DNA from: Streptomyces mangrovisoli
GTDB taxonomy: Bacteria; Actinomycetota; Actinomycetes; Streptomycetales; Streptomycetaceae
DNA: 64,000 nt
Assembly: GCF_000974985.2 (NCBI RefSeq)
Contig: NZ_LAVA02000016.1
Span: forward strand, 149,980-213,979
Direction of reading: 5' to 3'
Below, piece after piece: positions 42,956-54,900 of the stretch (within the stretch, counting starts at the first letter, position 1; every line of letters begins with the position of its first letter). The position numbers were made by a program, and so were the translations under genes. Under the pieces are notes generated by a model, which was not told where the DNA came from, did no database searches, and saw only the letters and a program-made list of their open reading frames with translations.

Positions 42956-44614
42956 TCAGCGGACGTCGACGTAGTCGGTGACCTTGGTGCTTGCGAGGTA
43001 GTGGGTTGCGGTCTCGCGGCTGAGGGCGACGGCCCAGGTGCCGTCCTGCTGGGCGGTCACCCTGCCCTTGAGGTGGCCGTTCTTGTCGGTGTCCAGCTCG
43101 CAGACGTAGTGATAGGTGCTGGAGCCGCGGGGCTTGAAGTAGAGGGTGGGTGATCCGCCGGCGAGCGCCTTCCAGGTGGTTCCCTTCTTGTACTGGAGGG
43201 TGCCGGCGAAGCTGATCGGCTGTCCCTTGCGGACGGGGTCGGGTGAGGCGTGGAAGCCGGTGACGCGGGTGGCGTAGCGGTAGAGGTGGACGGGCTTGGT
43301 GGTGCTGGAGGCCAGGTCGGGGTTGCCGTCGAAGCGGGCCCGCCAGTAGGCGTCGGTGTCCACCTTGGTGAGGGTGCGCGCGAACGTCTCCTGCCACAGG
43401 GGCTTGTTGTGGCGGATCGGGACGGCGACGGTGGCGGCGTCCTTCCAGCCGCTCTTGCCGTCCTGGGAGTACTGCAGGGTGACGGTGGGCTTGGCGGGCC
43501 AGTGGGCGTGTGCGTCGTCGTAGGAGACGTAGCCGTCGGCCGACAGGGTTCCGTCGTCGTGGAGGGTCGGGCTCAGGGTGGTGTGGGTGGTGTAGGCGAC
43601 GTGGAGGGTGAAGGGTTCGGCCGCGGTCTGCTGGAAGGGCAGGTCCCCGGTGCCCGCGACGAGTTCGGCGTCCGGGGCGGGGCTGTCCGAGGGGACGTGC
43701 AGGGTGTAGTCGCCGTGGCTGTCGGTGGTCGTTCGTGCGACCACGTGCGCCTGGTCCCCGAGGGCGATCGCGGTGTTCGGCAGCGGCTGCCAGCCGGCGG
43801 TGGTCTGGATCTCGGCTCGGCCGGTGACGGTCCCGGTGGCCCCCTGCGCCAGGTTCAGGGCGTGCGTGCTCGCCGAGAAACGGACCGGTGCCTGACTGGT
43901 GTGGAGGTTCTGCGGGTACGTCGGTGGGACGACCGCCTCACGGTAGCTGCCGGAGGCCTCGGGCACGGTGTACAGCTGGAACGACGGCTCGGAGGGGACG
44001 AACGCGGCGGTGAAGCGGCCGTCGGCGCCGGTGGTCGCGGTCGTGTGGAGGTGTCCGGCGTCGGTGTCCACGGTGATGCCCGCGGCGGGGGCCGAAGTGT
44101 CGGGGTCGCGAGGGTCCCGGGCCACGACGGTGCCGCTGACCGAGACCTCCTGGTGGAGGTAGTCCGGCACGTTCGGGGTGGTGGTGAGGCCCGAGATGGC
44201 GAGGACCGTCCGGTAGTGCAGCGTGTGCGGGGAGAGGACCCCCGTGACGGTCGCGCCGGAGGCGTCCTCCAGATCGACGGTGATCCGGTAGTCGCCGAGT
44301 TCGGCGAGGTGCACCGGCGCCCGCCACACGCCCGACCGCGCGTCCTGCCCCGAGTACTGGGTGAAGTCCTCGGTCTCTCCGGCCTCCGGAGCCCCGTCCG
44401 GCGCGCCCAGGGGGTGGAAGTGCGCCGTGATTCGGGTGAGTGGGGAGTCGGAGTGCGCCGTCACGAAGAGCAGGCCCGGCTCGTACCAGTCGTCCGCGTC
44501 GGACAGGACGGGACCGCCGGCGGTGCCGTCCGCACGGGCCGGCAGGGTGCCCGTGAACAGGGATGCCGACAGGGCGGTGGCCGTGGCCGCGGCCAGGAGG
44601 GTGCTGCGTCTCAT
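42956..44614 (-). CDS. Secreted multi-domain protein, Ig/carboxypeptidase-regulatory-like
   Basis: A 552-aa protein with a signal peptide (MRRSTLLAAATATALSASLF, cleavage near ARA). The remainder is beta-rich. Segments like TGVLSPHTLHYRTVLAISGL, AAGITVDTDAGHLHTTATTG, ADGRFTAAFVPSEPSFQLY and THALNLAQGATGTVTGRAEI look like Ig-like and carboxypeptidase-regulatory domains. The end (GQPISFAGTLQYKKGTTWKA, then AVALSRETATHYLASTKVTD) resembles the last domain of the secreted protein at 17665-18459. No membrane anchor or sortase motif. It lies downstream, on the same strand, of the LamG protein and may be cotranscribed with it (105-bp gap). Confidence 0.75.
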   Translation of the reverse strand: MRRSTLLAAATATALSASLFTGTLPARADGTAGGPVLSDADDWYEPGLLFVTAHSDSPLTRITAHFHPLGAPDGAPEAGETEDFTQYSGQDARSGVWRAPVHLAELGDYRITVDLEDASGATVTGVLSPHTLHYRTVLAISGLTTTPNVPDYLHQEVSVSGTVVARDPRDPDTSAPAAGITVDTDAGHLHTTATTGADGRFTAAFVPSEPSFQLYTVPEASGSYREAVVPPTYPQNLHTSQAPVRFSASTHALNLAQGATGTVTGRAEIQTTAGWQPLPNTAIALGDQAHVVARTTTDSHGDYTLHVPSDSPAPDAELVAGTGDLPFQQTAAEPFTLHVAYTTHTTLSPTLHDDGTLSADGYVSYDDAHAHWPAKPTVTLQYSQDGKSGWKDAATVAVPIRHNKPLWQETFARTLTKVDTDAYWRARFDGNPDLASSTTKPVHLYRYATRVTGFHASPDPVRKGQPISFAGTLQYKKGTTWKALAGGSPTLYFKPRGSSTYHYVCELDTDKNGHLKGRVTAQQDGTWAVALSRETATHYLASTKVTDYVDVR

Positions 44615-44718
44615 GATGGTCCTCAGGGCAGACGTGGGGTGGGAGCCGGAGCCTGGAGAAAGGGCCCGCACCCGGAGGTCTCCGGGTGCGGGCGGTGGTG
44701 CGAAGGGGTGGTCAGGTG

Positions 44719-47700
44719 TCAGTCGAGCTGGGCCACCTTGGGGAGGTCTCCGGCGTACGCGGCGTCCGCGGGAGGCAGGGCGGTGGGGTACAGGCGGACG
44801 TCACTGACCGTTCCGTTGGCGTATTCGCCGTAGGCCCCGGAGGCGAGTTTGCGGCCTATCTGGAGAGGGCCGGTGGCGTTCCAGGGGGTGTACGTCCAGT
44901 CGGTGGTGGCGGTGAGCTTCCCGTCGACGTACAGGCGGATCTCCTTCGCCGAGGCGTCGTACATGCCGACGAGGTGGGTCCACCGGCCGACGACGACCTT
45001 GCTGCCGTAGGTGGCCCGCCAGACGGCGCCGCTCGCGTCGGTGCTGTGCCGGCCGAACGCCCAGGACTTGGCGCCGTAGGAGTAGTACAGCTGGAATCCG
45101 TTGTTGGTGGTGCCGTTCTGGGAGACGAAGGTGCTGTTGGCGGTACCCAGCGAGGTGAGCTTGACCCAGGCGGAGACGGTGAAGCTCTTGGAGGTGTCGA
45201 CGGCCGGGCCGGTCGTACTGCCGTAGCCGGTGGTGCCGTTGAGCGTCACGGCGTTGCCGCGGGTGGTGTCGTTGCTCCAGGAGTAGCCGCCGGACAGGGT
45301 GGCCCCCAGGGTGCCGGTGCTGTCGGCGGTCGTGGTGCCGGTGCCTTCGGCGAGCTTCCACCAGTGGGTGGCGGTGTCGGTGACCGAGCCGAGCGCGACC
45401 GGCGCGGCGAAGTCGTAGGTGGGCGGGGAGGTCAGGACGAGGCTCTGGCGATAGTTGTACTCGATGAGCCGGCCGTTGCTGTTGACGGTGTACAGGTCCG
45501 GGTAGCCGTCCGGGCCGCCGGGGTTGGCCGAAGTGGCCAGGACCGGGCTGTTGACGTCGCCGGGGGAGGCGACGACGGGGTAGGCGGTCGGCGACAGGGT
45601 GAGGCCCAGGCTGGCGTGGGCGGTCGGGTGGAGGAGGGCGGGGACCAGGGTGGCCGGGTCGACGGTGATCGGGTAGCTGTAGAGCTGGCCGGTCGTGTTG
45701 TCGCGGGACCACAGGACGGGCTTGCCCTTGAAGGTGCCGGCGGCGATCAGGCTCTGGCCGGTCCAGTCGCCGTCACCGAGGAGCAGCGGGTTCTTGAGGT
45801 GGTAGCCGCCGTCGGACTGGTAGATCCACAGTTCCTTGTTCTCGACGGTGATCACGGCGGGGTAGTCGTCGGTGTTGCCGAAGACGTTCCCCGGGGCGAT
45901 GAGCTGGCTGACGTTCCAGGTGGTGCTGTCGTAGTCGGTGCCGCGGCAGCGGGTGTCGTCGGCGACGACGTCGGAAGCCGCGCAGGGGTCCTTGACGACG
46001 CGGTCGAAGCGCTTGTCGACGAAGCCGCCGAGAGTGGACCACGGTGCGCGCGGGATGGAGGCGTCGTCGACGGGGTCGAGGTCGTTCTTGACGATGTACA
46101 GGTTGTGGCTGGTCTTGTTGTACGCCCACAGGTCGTCGCCGTTCGCGCCGTGCAGGTTGCCGCGGTGGGCGATGAGGTAGTTGTTCCAGCCGGTGCCGTC
46201 GGGTGAGTCCTCCTTGGTGGACACGGTGACGGGACCGGTGACGGCGGGCGGGGTGCCGGTGACGGGGTCGCTGTGGATGGGCGCGGTGCTCTGGCCCGGG
46301 TCCTGGTCGCCGGGGATCAGGTCGAGGTCGCCGGTCTTGGTGGTGGCCAGCAGGTCGGGCACGCCGTCGCCGGTGATGTCACCGGGTTTGACGGTGGTGG
46401 CGGGGTTCCACGGCACCGTGAAGGTGTAACCGGCGGGGCTGGTGGAGATGTTGCCGGCCTTGTCCACTCCGGCGACGTACAGGGTGTGCACGCCCCAGTC
46501 CTGGATCGGGACGGGGATGGTGGCGGTGGAGCGGCCCTGGCTGTCGGTGCCGGAGACGGTGGCGCTCCGGCCGTCGGCGGCGGTGGGGGGCGAGTCGAGC
46601 TGCCACAGGAAGGACGTGATGCCGCTGGACTTGCAGGGGCCCGGGGCGCAGGTGTCGTCACTGGCGGGGGAGTCGGTGCCCGCGACGGTGAAGTCGGTGG
46701 TCTTGCCGGGGCCCGCGTAGACCGGGTCACCCTCGCGCGCGGTTCCGGCCGGCGGGAAGGCCGGGTTGCCGGAGATGTCGGGGGTCGGGGGGGCGGTGAA
46801 GTCGGTGGTGAACCAGCAGTGGTCGGACTTGCCGGAGGTGAGGGCCTGGTCGGAGTCGTCCTCGGCGTAGACGTCCCAGGCGTACTGGTGGCCGTCCTTG
46901 AGGGTGGCGCCGATCTTCATCGCCGCGTCCGTGCCGGAGGCCAGGGCGGCGCTGTCCGGGGTCGAGACGGCGGCGCCGTTGCCGTCGCCGTCGGGGTCGA
47001 CGGTGCGGTCCCAGACGTAGTAGTGCGCTTTGACCTTCTCGCCGGAGATCTGGCTGGTGACGGTGGAGTGCAGGGTGACGTTGCTGCCGGCGTCCGAATA
47101 GGTGGTGGCGCCGATCCAGCCCACGCCACTGGTGGTGCAGGGGGCCGAGGCGCCCGCGGCGGCCGGCGTGATGTGCAGGTCGGTCGGGATGCCCGGCGGG
47201 ATGTCGAACTTGGTGGTCAGGGTGAGTGTGGTCGACAGGCGCAGGTAGTCGTCGTTGCTCGACGACTCCGACTCGTTGCCGTACAGGCCGATGGTCCAGG
47301 TGTTGCTCTCGGCGCCGAAGGTGCCGTCGGCGTCGTAGCCGTCGCCGTCCTCGTCGGCGATCTTCTGGGCCTGCTGCTTCACGTGGAAGGTGGCCGTGCT
47401 GTTGCTGCACGAACTGCCGGAGTTGGCGCCGCTGGGCACGGTGTCGGACACCGTCGGGAAGGCGGAGTCGTGGACGCCGGGCCGGGACAGCCAGTCGGTG
47501 CTCGCGCTGATGGCGTTGGTGGTGTGGAGCGTGAGGGGCTGGTTCTGACTGCAGTTGTAGCTTGCCGCGTACGTGGTGGAGATCTTCACGTAGGCGTCGT
47601 CGACGACGAACGAGGGGTGCAGCCCGCCGGTGTTGATCGCCCAGTACGAGCGCTCGACGCCGACTCCGCAGGCGCCGCCCCAGCGTTGGTAGCCCGCGCC

Positions 47701-48714
47701 CTGGCCGTTGGTCTGTGCCTTGTCGTACTGCGGGGAGTTGTCGCAGGTCGAGCTGGAGTACACCTCGGTGTAGTGGCCCGCGGTGGAGGTGACCGGGTTG
47801 GTGTACGGGTCGATGTACACCGGGTAGGCCGTGTCCGGGCTGGTGAGCATGCCCGCGTCGGGGGTCAGCGTGACGGCCTTGCTCGTGGCGGTCATGGCGA
47901 CCGGTTCGGTGGTGGCCTCCGGTCCGGGGCCGTCCACGGAGGAGGTCACGTCGCCCGCGGGTCCGCCGAGCTTGGCGGGGGTGGTGGCGGAGTCCCACAT
48001 GAGTGGCTGCGGGCTGGTGTAGTCCAGGTCGCCGTCGTCGGAGGTCGCCTGCAGGGTGTTCGAGCCGGTGGTGGCCAGCGTGAGGCCGTGGGTGTCGGTG
48101 GCCAGGGTGAGCTTCTTCAGCCGGGGGTCGGCCGCCGCGTCCGCGTCGTGGACGACCAGGACGTCGCTGAAGCCGCCCTGGTCGGTGACGGACACGGACA
48201 GGTCGACGCCGGGCAGCACCGAGGAGTAGAGGGCGGTGTCGCCGTCGACGGTCGGGGCGGGAAGCGTGAAGGGCAGGGTCAGCGCCATGCCGGCCCCGTC
48301 GGCGTGGGTGAGGGTGACCAGCGGGCCGTTGCCGCCGCCCGAGAGGGTCACCGCGTTGGGCGTGGCCTCGGGTGCGAAACCGCCGTGGCCGTCGGCGGTG
48401 AGGGTGGAGTCCACGGGAGCCCACTTGCCGTCCTTGCGGACGCGGGTGGGCAGGGCGCTGGTGGTGTTGACGAAGGTGCCGTCGGGCTGTGCCTCGGTGG
48501 TGGAGACCTCGGTGGTCAGCGCGTCGACGGGGACGGTCTTTCCGCTGGCGAGGGCCTGTGTCCGGGCGGCCAGCAGCGGGTCGCCGGAGGTGGTGTCGGC
48601 GGCGGCCGGGAGCGCCGGAAGGGCCGCCGTCAGGCTCAACACGGCGGCGAACAGGACCAGTCTGCCGGCGGTGGCACTGCGTCTACGGCCGATGCGTATC
48701 GGTGGTCTCAACAC
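44719..48714 (-). CDS. Giant secreted protein with FG-GAP-like region and C-terminal LamG domain
   Basis: A 1331-aa protein, GTG start, signal peptide to about residue 40 (PALPAAADT). The N-terminal 300 residues hold propeptide-like beta sequence. A jelly-roll-like DNRLRE/TGF-type region follows (SYWAINTGGLHPSFVVDDAY with disulfide cysteines), then fibronectin-like parts. KPGDITGDGVPDLLATTKTG and the later DVNSPVLATS...YPDLYTVN blocks are FG-GAP-like propeller blades. The last 200 residues form a LamG/concanavalin-like domain (WWKLAEGTGTTTADSTGTLG, FTVSAWVKLTSLG, THLVGMYDASAKEIRLYVDG). This architecture commonly accompanies RHS toxins in Streptomyces and probably binds surface glycans. It is divergent from the RHS gene over a 249-bp shared promoter region. 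Confidence 0.85.
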   Translation of the reverse strand: MLRPPIRIGRRRSATAGRLVLFAAVLSLTAALPALPAAADTTSGDPLLAARTQALASGKTVPVDALTTEVSTTEAQPDGTFVNTTSALPTRVRKDGKWAPVDSTLTADGHGGFAPEATPNAVTLSGGGNGPLVTLTHADGAGMALTLPFTLPAPTVDGDTALYSSVLPGVDLSVSVTDQGGFSDVLVVHDADAAADPRLKKLTLATDTHGLTLATTGSNTLQATSDDGDLDYTSPQPLMWDSATTPAKLGGPAGDVTSSVDGPGPEATTEPVAMTATSKAVTLTPDAGMLTSPDTAYPVYIDPYTNPVTSTAGHYTEVYSSSTCDNSPQYDKAQTNGQGAGYQRWGGACGVGVERSYWAINTGGLHPSFVVDDAYVKISTTYAASYNCSQNQPLTLHTTNAISASTDWLSRPGVHDSAFPTVSDTVPSGANSGSSCSNSTATFHVKQQAQKIADEDGDGYDADGTFGAESNTWTIGLYGNESESSSNDDYLRLSTTLTLTTKFDIPPGIPTDLHITPAAAGASAPCTTSGVGWIGATTYSDAGSNVTLHSTVTSQISGEKVKAHYYVWDRTVDPDGDGNGAAVSTPDSAALASGTDAAMKIGATLKDGHQYAWDVYAEDDSDQALTSGKSDHCWFTTDFTAPPTPDISGNPAFPPAGTAREGDPVYAGPGKTTDFTVAGTDSPASDDTCAPGPCKSSGITSFLWQLDSPPTAADGRSATVSGTDSQGRSTATIPVPIQDWGVHTLYVAGVDKAGNISTSPAGYTFTVPWNPATTVKPGDITGDGVPDLLATTKTGDLDLIPGDQDPGQSTAPIHSDPVTGTPPAVTGPVTVSTKEDSPDGTGWNNYLIAHRGNLHGANGDDLWAYNKTSHNLYIVKNDLDPVDDASIPRAPWSTLGGFVDKRFDRVVKDPCAASDVVADDTRCRGTDYDSTTWNVSQLIAPGNVFGNTDDYPAVITVENKELWIYQSDGGYHLKNPLLLGDGDWTGQSLIAAGTFKGKPVLWSRDNTTGQLYSYPITVDPATLVPALLHPTAHASLGLTLSPTAYPVVASPGDVNSPVLATSANPGGPDGYPDLYTVNSNGRLIEYNYRQSLVLTSPPTYDFAAPVALGSVTDTATHWWKLAEGTGTTTADSTGTLGATLSGGYSWSNDTTRGNAVTLNGTTGYGSTTGPAVDTSKSFTVSAWVKLTSLGTANSTFVSQNGTTNNGFQLYYSYGAKSWAFGRHSTDASGAVWRATYGSKVVVGRWTHLVGMYDASAKEIRLYVDGKLTATTDWTYTPWNATGPLQIGRKLASGAYGEYANGTVSDVRLYPTALPPADAAYAGDLPKVAQLD

Positions 48715-48823
48715 CTGGTGGGCTTCCTTCGGGTCGCGGGCAGCGGGTGGGGGAAGGCCCGAGTGCCACAGAGAGCAGGAAAGTGATCAACTGCCGCACA
48801 GAAACTACACAGGAACTGTCATG

Positions 48824-48840
48824 CACATGCATGGTTTGTT
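48824..48840. promoter_or_regulatory. Small palindromic motif in the LamG/RHS intergenic region
   Basis: ATGCA-CA-TGCAT lies within 48822-48834, between the divergent genes. Its role is unknown, but it is one of two palindromes in this lower-GC interval. Confidence 0.25.
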
Positions 48841-48896
48841 CATGGAAATGGCAAAGACCCTTGAGCCGTGATCATGACCATACCTAGCCTCCGGAC

Positions 48897-48914
48897 GATC
48901 ACTGACCAGTGATC
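48897..48914. promoter_or_regulatory. Perfect operator-like palindrome upstream of the RHS toxin gene
   Basis: GATCACTG-AC-CAGTGATC is a perfect 8+2+8 palindrome 50 bp before the GTG at 48964 and just downstream of -10-like CATACCT sequence. It is placed to control the RHS gene and possibly the divergent LamG gene. The regulator is unknown. Confidence 0.5.
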
Positions 48915-48963
48915 CGACTGTGTGACGGCCCCTCAAGCGGGCCGGTTTGTAGGGGGATTACGC

Positions 48964-51900
48964 GTGAGTGGCAGACGGCGCTGGTTCGCGGGCACATGGC
49001 ACCGGAGATTCTTCGGCGGACCGGGGTGGTGGACCGTTCCGGTCGCGCTGTTCGCGCTCCTGCTGCCGGTGGCGATCGCCGGCGGGTTCGGCATGCCGGG
49101 CTTCCTCGCGGGTCACGACGGCGGCGACGGATTCGGCCACCACGGCGGCTTCTCCTTCGACGGCGAGGTCTGGCGCCCGAAGAAGCTCCCCGTCACCAAG
49201 GGCGTAGGAGCACACCTCCTCCAGCCGAAGGCGAACAAGCACCCCAAGGGCTACAAGGCGCTGGGCACCTACCGGGCCCGGGCGGCCCAGTGGCCCAAGG
49301 CGGGCACCGCCGTCGTCGACCTCGGCTCGCCGGGCACGTCGAAGCCGGTCAAGGCTGGTTCACTGCCCGTGTGGGTGGCACCCGCCGATGCCGGGCACGG
49401 TGTCGACTCCGTCCGGGTGCAGGCCGCGTCCCACACCCAGACGCTGCGCACCGGCGCCAACGGCATGCTGCTCGGCATCACCCCCTCCGGCACCCGCTCG
49501 GCCACGGGCCGGGTCAAGGTGGTCATCGACTACTCGGCCATCGCCCGCGCGTACGGCGGCGGTTACGGCTCCCGGCTGCGGCTGGTGCAGCTGCCCGGCT
49601 GTGCGCTGACCACTCCGCAGAAGCCGCAGTGCCAGAAGAGCACTCCGCTGAAGTTCACCAACCGGGCGGGCGCCGAGCAGTTGACGGCGACCGTCACCAT
49701 GAACTCCGCACCCGGCGACGGCGCGGGCACCGGCTCCGACACGCCCGGCGCCGACCCGAGTTCGCGGGCGTCGGCAAGCACTGGCTCCCCGCAGCCCGCG
49801 GACAGCGCCAGCGGTAGCTCGACACCGGCCCCGACCGCCAGTCCCTCGCAGTCCGGGCGCGGCACCGCGTCCCCGAAGCCGTCCGACAGCGCGAACGGCC
49901 CGGCGGCGATGTCGGCCCGCACCGCCCCCCTCACCGCCGCCGCGGCCGCCGACACCACGGCACTCGCCGTGACCTCCGGCGCCTCCGGCTCCCAAGGCGA
50001 CTACGGCGCCACCCAGTTGTCGGCCGCAGGCAGCTGGCAGGCGTCCGCCACCGGCTCCTTCACCTACTCCTACCCGATCTCCGTGCCCGCCGCGATCGGC
50101 GGCAACGCCCCCTCCGTCGGCCTGAGTTACGACTCCCAGTCCGTCGACGGCGAGACCACCGCCCGCAACGCCCAGTCCTCCTGGGTCGGCGACGGCTGGA
50201 GCTACCAGGTCGGCTACGTCGAGCGGGGCTACCGCAGCTGCGGTTCCCTCCTCGACTCCGACGACAAGAAGATCCTCAAGGGCTCGGGCGACGAGTGCTG
50301 GGGCGGGGACAACGCCACGCTCTCCTTCGGCTCCCACTCCGGCGTGCTCGTGCCCGACGGGACCGACCCCGGCGTGCCCGGTGAGATCAAGCAGTGGCGG
50401 CTGCAGGGCGACGACGGCACCGTCGTACAGGAACTGTCCGGCGCGGCCAACGGACTGCACGACGGCCTCTACTACCGAGTGCTCACCACCGACGGCACCG
50501 CCGCCTACTTCGGTGCCGACCACGCGCCGAGCGGCCCCGGCACCGGCGCCACCATGGACTCCAGCCCCGCCGACCCCTCCACGCACTCCGCGTGGGGTGT
50601 CCCCGTGCTGCACCCGCGCTCCGCCGACCCCTGCCACACCGACGCCGACGGCAAGAAGTCCCAGTGCGACAAGCCCGAGGGATGGCGCTGGAACCTCGAC
50701 TTCGTCGTCTCGCCGACGGGATTCGTCCAGCGGTACGACTACACGGCCGAGACCAACTACTACGACCTCGGCGGCGGCCAGGCGGGCGAGAGCGACGACC
50801 CCGACGACACCGGCACCCTCACCTCCTACACCCGCGGCGGCGCCCTGACACTGATCTCGTACGGCTACCGGCTGGCCGACGAGCAGGCGGGCCGCGCCCC
50901 CGCCGCCGAGGTCGACTTCGGCCTCGCCCAGCGCTGCCAGACCACCAGCACCTTCACCGACTGCTCCTCGGGCAACCTGAAGGACTCCACCGCGACCCAC
51001 TGGCCGGACGTGCCATGGGACCTGCACTGCGACTCCACCGACAAGACCAAGATGCCGGACGGCGCCACCAAGGTGCCCGAGGACGTGTGCGTCACCTCGG
51101 GCCCCAGCTTCTGGACCACCACCCGGCTGGACTCCATCACCACCAAGGTCCATGTGAAGGCGACCGATCAGCTCACCGCGGTCGACTCCTACAGCCTGGG
51201 CCAGGTCTACTCCGACGCGGGCGGCACCGTCGACCCCGTCACCGGCACCACGGTCGACCCGAAGGACGCCGGGATGCTGCAGGCCGTGATGTGGCTGCAG
51301 TCCGTGCAGCACACCGGCAAGGACACCTACGGCAACGGCAACAGCGACATCCGCCTGAACCAGGTCTCGTTCACCGGCACCGAGATCGACAACCGCGTCG
51401 ACGACGACTCCCCGTCCGCCCCGCCGCTGTACCGGCCGCGCATCTCCAGCATCCAGACCGAGACCGGCGAGTCCATCGCCGTCGAGTACAACCCCCACCC
51501 GTGCGCCGGGAAGTCGCTCGACATCAAGCAGGCCGACTCCAACACCAACGCCTGCTACCCCGTGTACTGGACGGTCCCCGGCGCCTCCAAGCCGATCGCG
51601 GACTGGTTCAACAAGGTCACGGTCAACAGCGTCGCCGTGTCCGACCTGACCATCGCCGGCCAGTACAAGCCGGACGCCCAGAACAATCCCGCGGGCTCCG
51701 AGACCCAGATATCCCGCTACAGCTACACAGGCCCGGCCTGGCACCGCGACGACTCGGCCCAGGCCGACGACCGGTACCGCACCTGGGACCAGTTCCGCGG
51801 CTTCCGCAGCGTCACCGTGAACACCGGCCAGGCCCCCGAGCCCGTCACCCGGCAGACCACCACGTACCTGCAGGGCATGGACGGCGACTACAAGGCCGAC

Positions 51901-54900
51901 GGCACGCGCCGCTCGGTCACCGTCGACGCCAAGGTCGGCGGCAACACCGTCCTCAGCGTCACCGACGCCGACCAACTGGCCGGCACCACGCTGGAGGACG
52001 AGACCTACACGAAGGAGGGCGGCACCGTCGACGCGGCCAGCGTCAACGGCCCCTTCACCTTCACCACCACGGCTTCCGCGAACCAGACCCCCTGGACGGA
52101 CTGGACCCAGGAGGACAACCCCGGCGACACCCGGCCCGCCCTGTCCACCCTGCCCGACCTCAGCGCACACCGGATCAAGGCGAGCAGCTCCCGCGAGTAC
52201 CAACTGCTCGCCGACGGCACCTGGCGCCATACGAGCACCGACACCACCTACGACAGCCAGGGCCGGGTCTCCACCGTCAACGGCCACGGCGACGGCACCG
52301 ATCCCAAGCAGGAGAAGTGCGCCACCACCACCTACGCGGACCCGCCCGCGTCCAACACGATGATGCTGTCCTACGCGGACCGCGTCACCTCGGTCGTCGG
52401 CGACTGCTCGACCTCGGTGAGCGCGAGCAGCCTGCTCACGGACAAGAAGATCTACTACGCCGGTGACGGAACACCCTCCGGGCTGGGCGCCTTCGGACAG
52501 GTCACCGCCTCGGGCCGGGCCACCGGCACCCAGACCGCGACCGGGTTCACCAACGCGACCGAGAACTGGCAGACCACCTCCGCCATGACGTACGACGGCG
52601 GTGGCCGCGTCACCGACGCCTACGACGCCACCGGGCAGAAGACGCACACCGACTTCGACCCGGACTGGAGCAGCTCCGGCGGCAACACGAACGCCACCGC
52701 CGAGACGTCCGTCAACAGCCAGAACTGGCAGATCACGTCGACCTTCGACGCCCTTCGCGGACTGACCCTGGAAAGCGTCGACGCCAACGGCCGCAAGACC
52801 GACATGACCTACGACGCGCTCGGCAGGCGCACCGCGGTGTGGGAGCCCGGCCGGGACAAGGCGTCCGGGCAGAGCGCCGACGAAACGTTCGACTACGCCA
52901 TCAACCCCGGCGCCGTACCCGCGCCCGGCGGCACGATCACCCAGCCCGGAGCACCGTCGTCGGTCACCACGAGGACACTGCGCGACGACGGCACGTACGC
53001 CACATCGATCGCGCTCTACGACGGCATGCTGCAACCCCGGCAGACCCAGTCGACGGCGATGGGCGACTCCAACTCGGGCCGCATCATCTCGGACACCTTC
53101 TACGACTCGCACGGCTGGCAGGTGGCGTCGTACGCCGCCTACTCCGAGCCCGGGAACTTCCCCACGACGACGCTGTACGCCGCGAACGAGAACCAGATCC
53201 CCTCCGAGACCACCACCACCTACGACGGCGAGGGCCGGCCGCTGCGGCAGACCCTGTGGCACCAGGCCGTAGAGCAGTGGCACACGTCCGCGAGCTACCC
53301 CGGCGCCGACGAGACCGACACCACGGCGCCGGCCGGCGGCCGGGCCACCGCCACCTTCACCGACGCCGTCGGCCAGACCACCCGCACCGTCGTGAAGAAC
53401 ACCGGCTCCACGGTCAGCCTCACCGGCGGCTCGGTCATTCCGTCCGGCACCTCGCTCACCTCCGACAGCGTCCGCCTGACCATGCAGGCCGACGGCAACC
53501 TCGTGCTGTCCGCACTGGCCACCGGCAAGACCATCTGGTCCTCCGGAACCAGCGGAAACCCCGGCGCCTGGGCCAAGTTCGGCACCGACGGCAACCTGGT
53601 CCTGTTCAGCACGGCCGCCGTCCAGCTGTGGACCACCGGGCTGACGGCCACCACGGGCGCCACCTTCCAGATCCGCAACGACTCCACCGCGGCCGTGGTC
53701 TCCTCGGGCGGCTCCACCCTGTGGAAGCAGGGCACGGCGAACGCCGTACCGGCGGCGGACGCCACCACCCGCTACGCCTACACCGCCGCCGGCCAGATCG
53801 ACTCGATCAAGGACAGCGCCGGCAACTCCTGGTCGTACACCTACAACGCACTCGGCCAGAAGACCTCTCAGACCGACCCGAACGCCGGGAAGACGACCTA
53901 CGACAAGTACGACGTCGCCGGCAACCTCCTGCAGACCACCGACCCGCGCGGGCAGGTGCTCTCGTTCACCTACGACTGGGACAACCGTCCCACCGCCGAG
54001 TACGCGGGCGCCTGGTCGGCCACCCCGCCCGCGGACAAACTGCTCGCCTCGCACGTCTACGACACCCTGGAGAAGGGCTACCAGACCTCCGCCACCCGCT
54101 ACGTCGGCGGCGCCTCCGGCACGGCGTACACCCAGGCCGTCACCGGCTACAACACCGCCTACCAGCCGTTGGGCACCACGCTGACCGTGCCGTCCGCCGA
54201 CGGGTTCGCGGCCGCCGGACAGAGCACCGCGCCCACCTCCGGGACGGTCACCTACACCTCGACCTCCCGCTACACACCCACCACCGGCCTGCTGTCCACC
54301 ACGCACTACCAGGCGGACGGCAACCTGCCCGCCGAGGACATCGACTACGGCTACACCCAGCAGGGCAACCTCGACGGCATCGGCGGCTTCATCAACTCCG
54401 CCAACACGCCCGCCTACCTCGACACCGCCGTCCACGACGCCTTCGGACGCGTGCTGCAGGCCGACTACGGCCGCACCGGCAAGGAACTGGCGACCTTCGC
54501 CCAGTACGACGACACCACCGGGCGGGTCACACAGGCCAGCAGCATGCTGCAGACCTCCACCACCGCCCTGGACGTGATCAACCTCCGTTACGACCAGGCC
54601 GGCGAACTCACCGCCGTCGACGATCTGCAGGACAACACCACTCACGACACCCAGTGCTTCACCTACGACTCCTTCCAACGGCTGACCACGGCCTGGACGG
54701 ACACCGCCGGCATCACCGGTCCCGGTGCGGCAACGCCCGGCGCGGTCGGCGGCTGCACCACCGCACGGGTCCAGACGGGCACCACAACGCCGATCAGGAC
54801 GACGACCGTCGGCGGCCCGGCACCGTACTGGCAGACCTATACCTACGACCAACTCGGCGACCGCACGGGCATGGTGAACCACGACACCACCGGCAACGCG

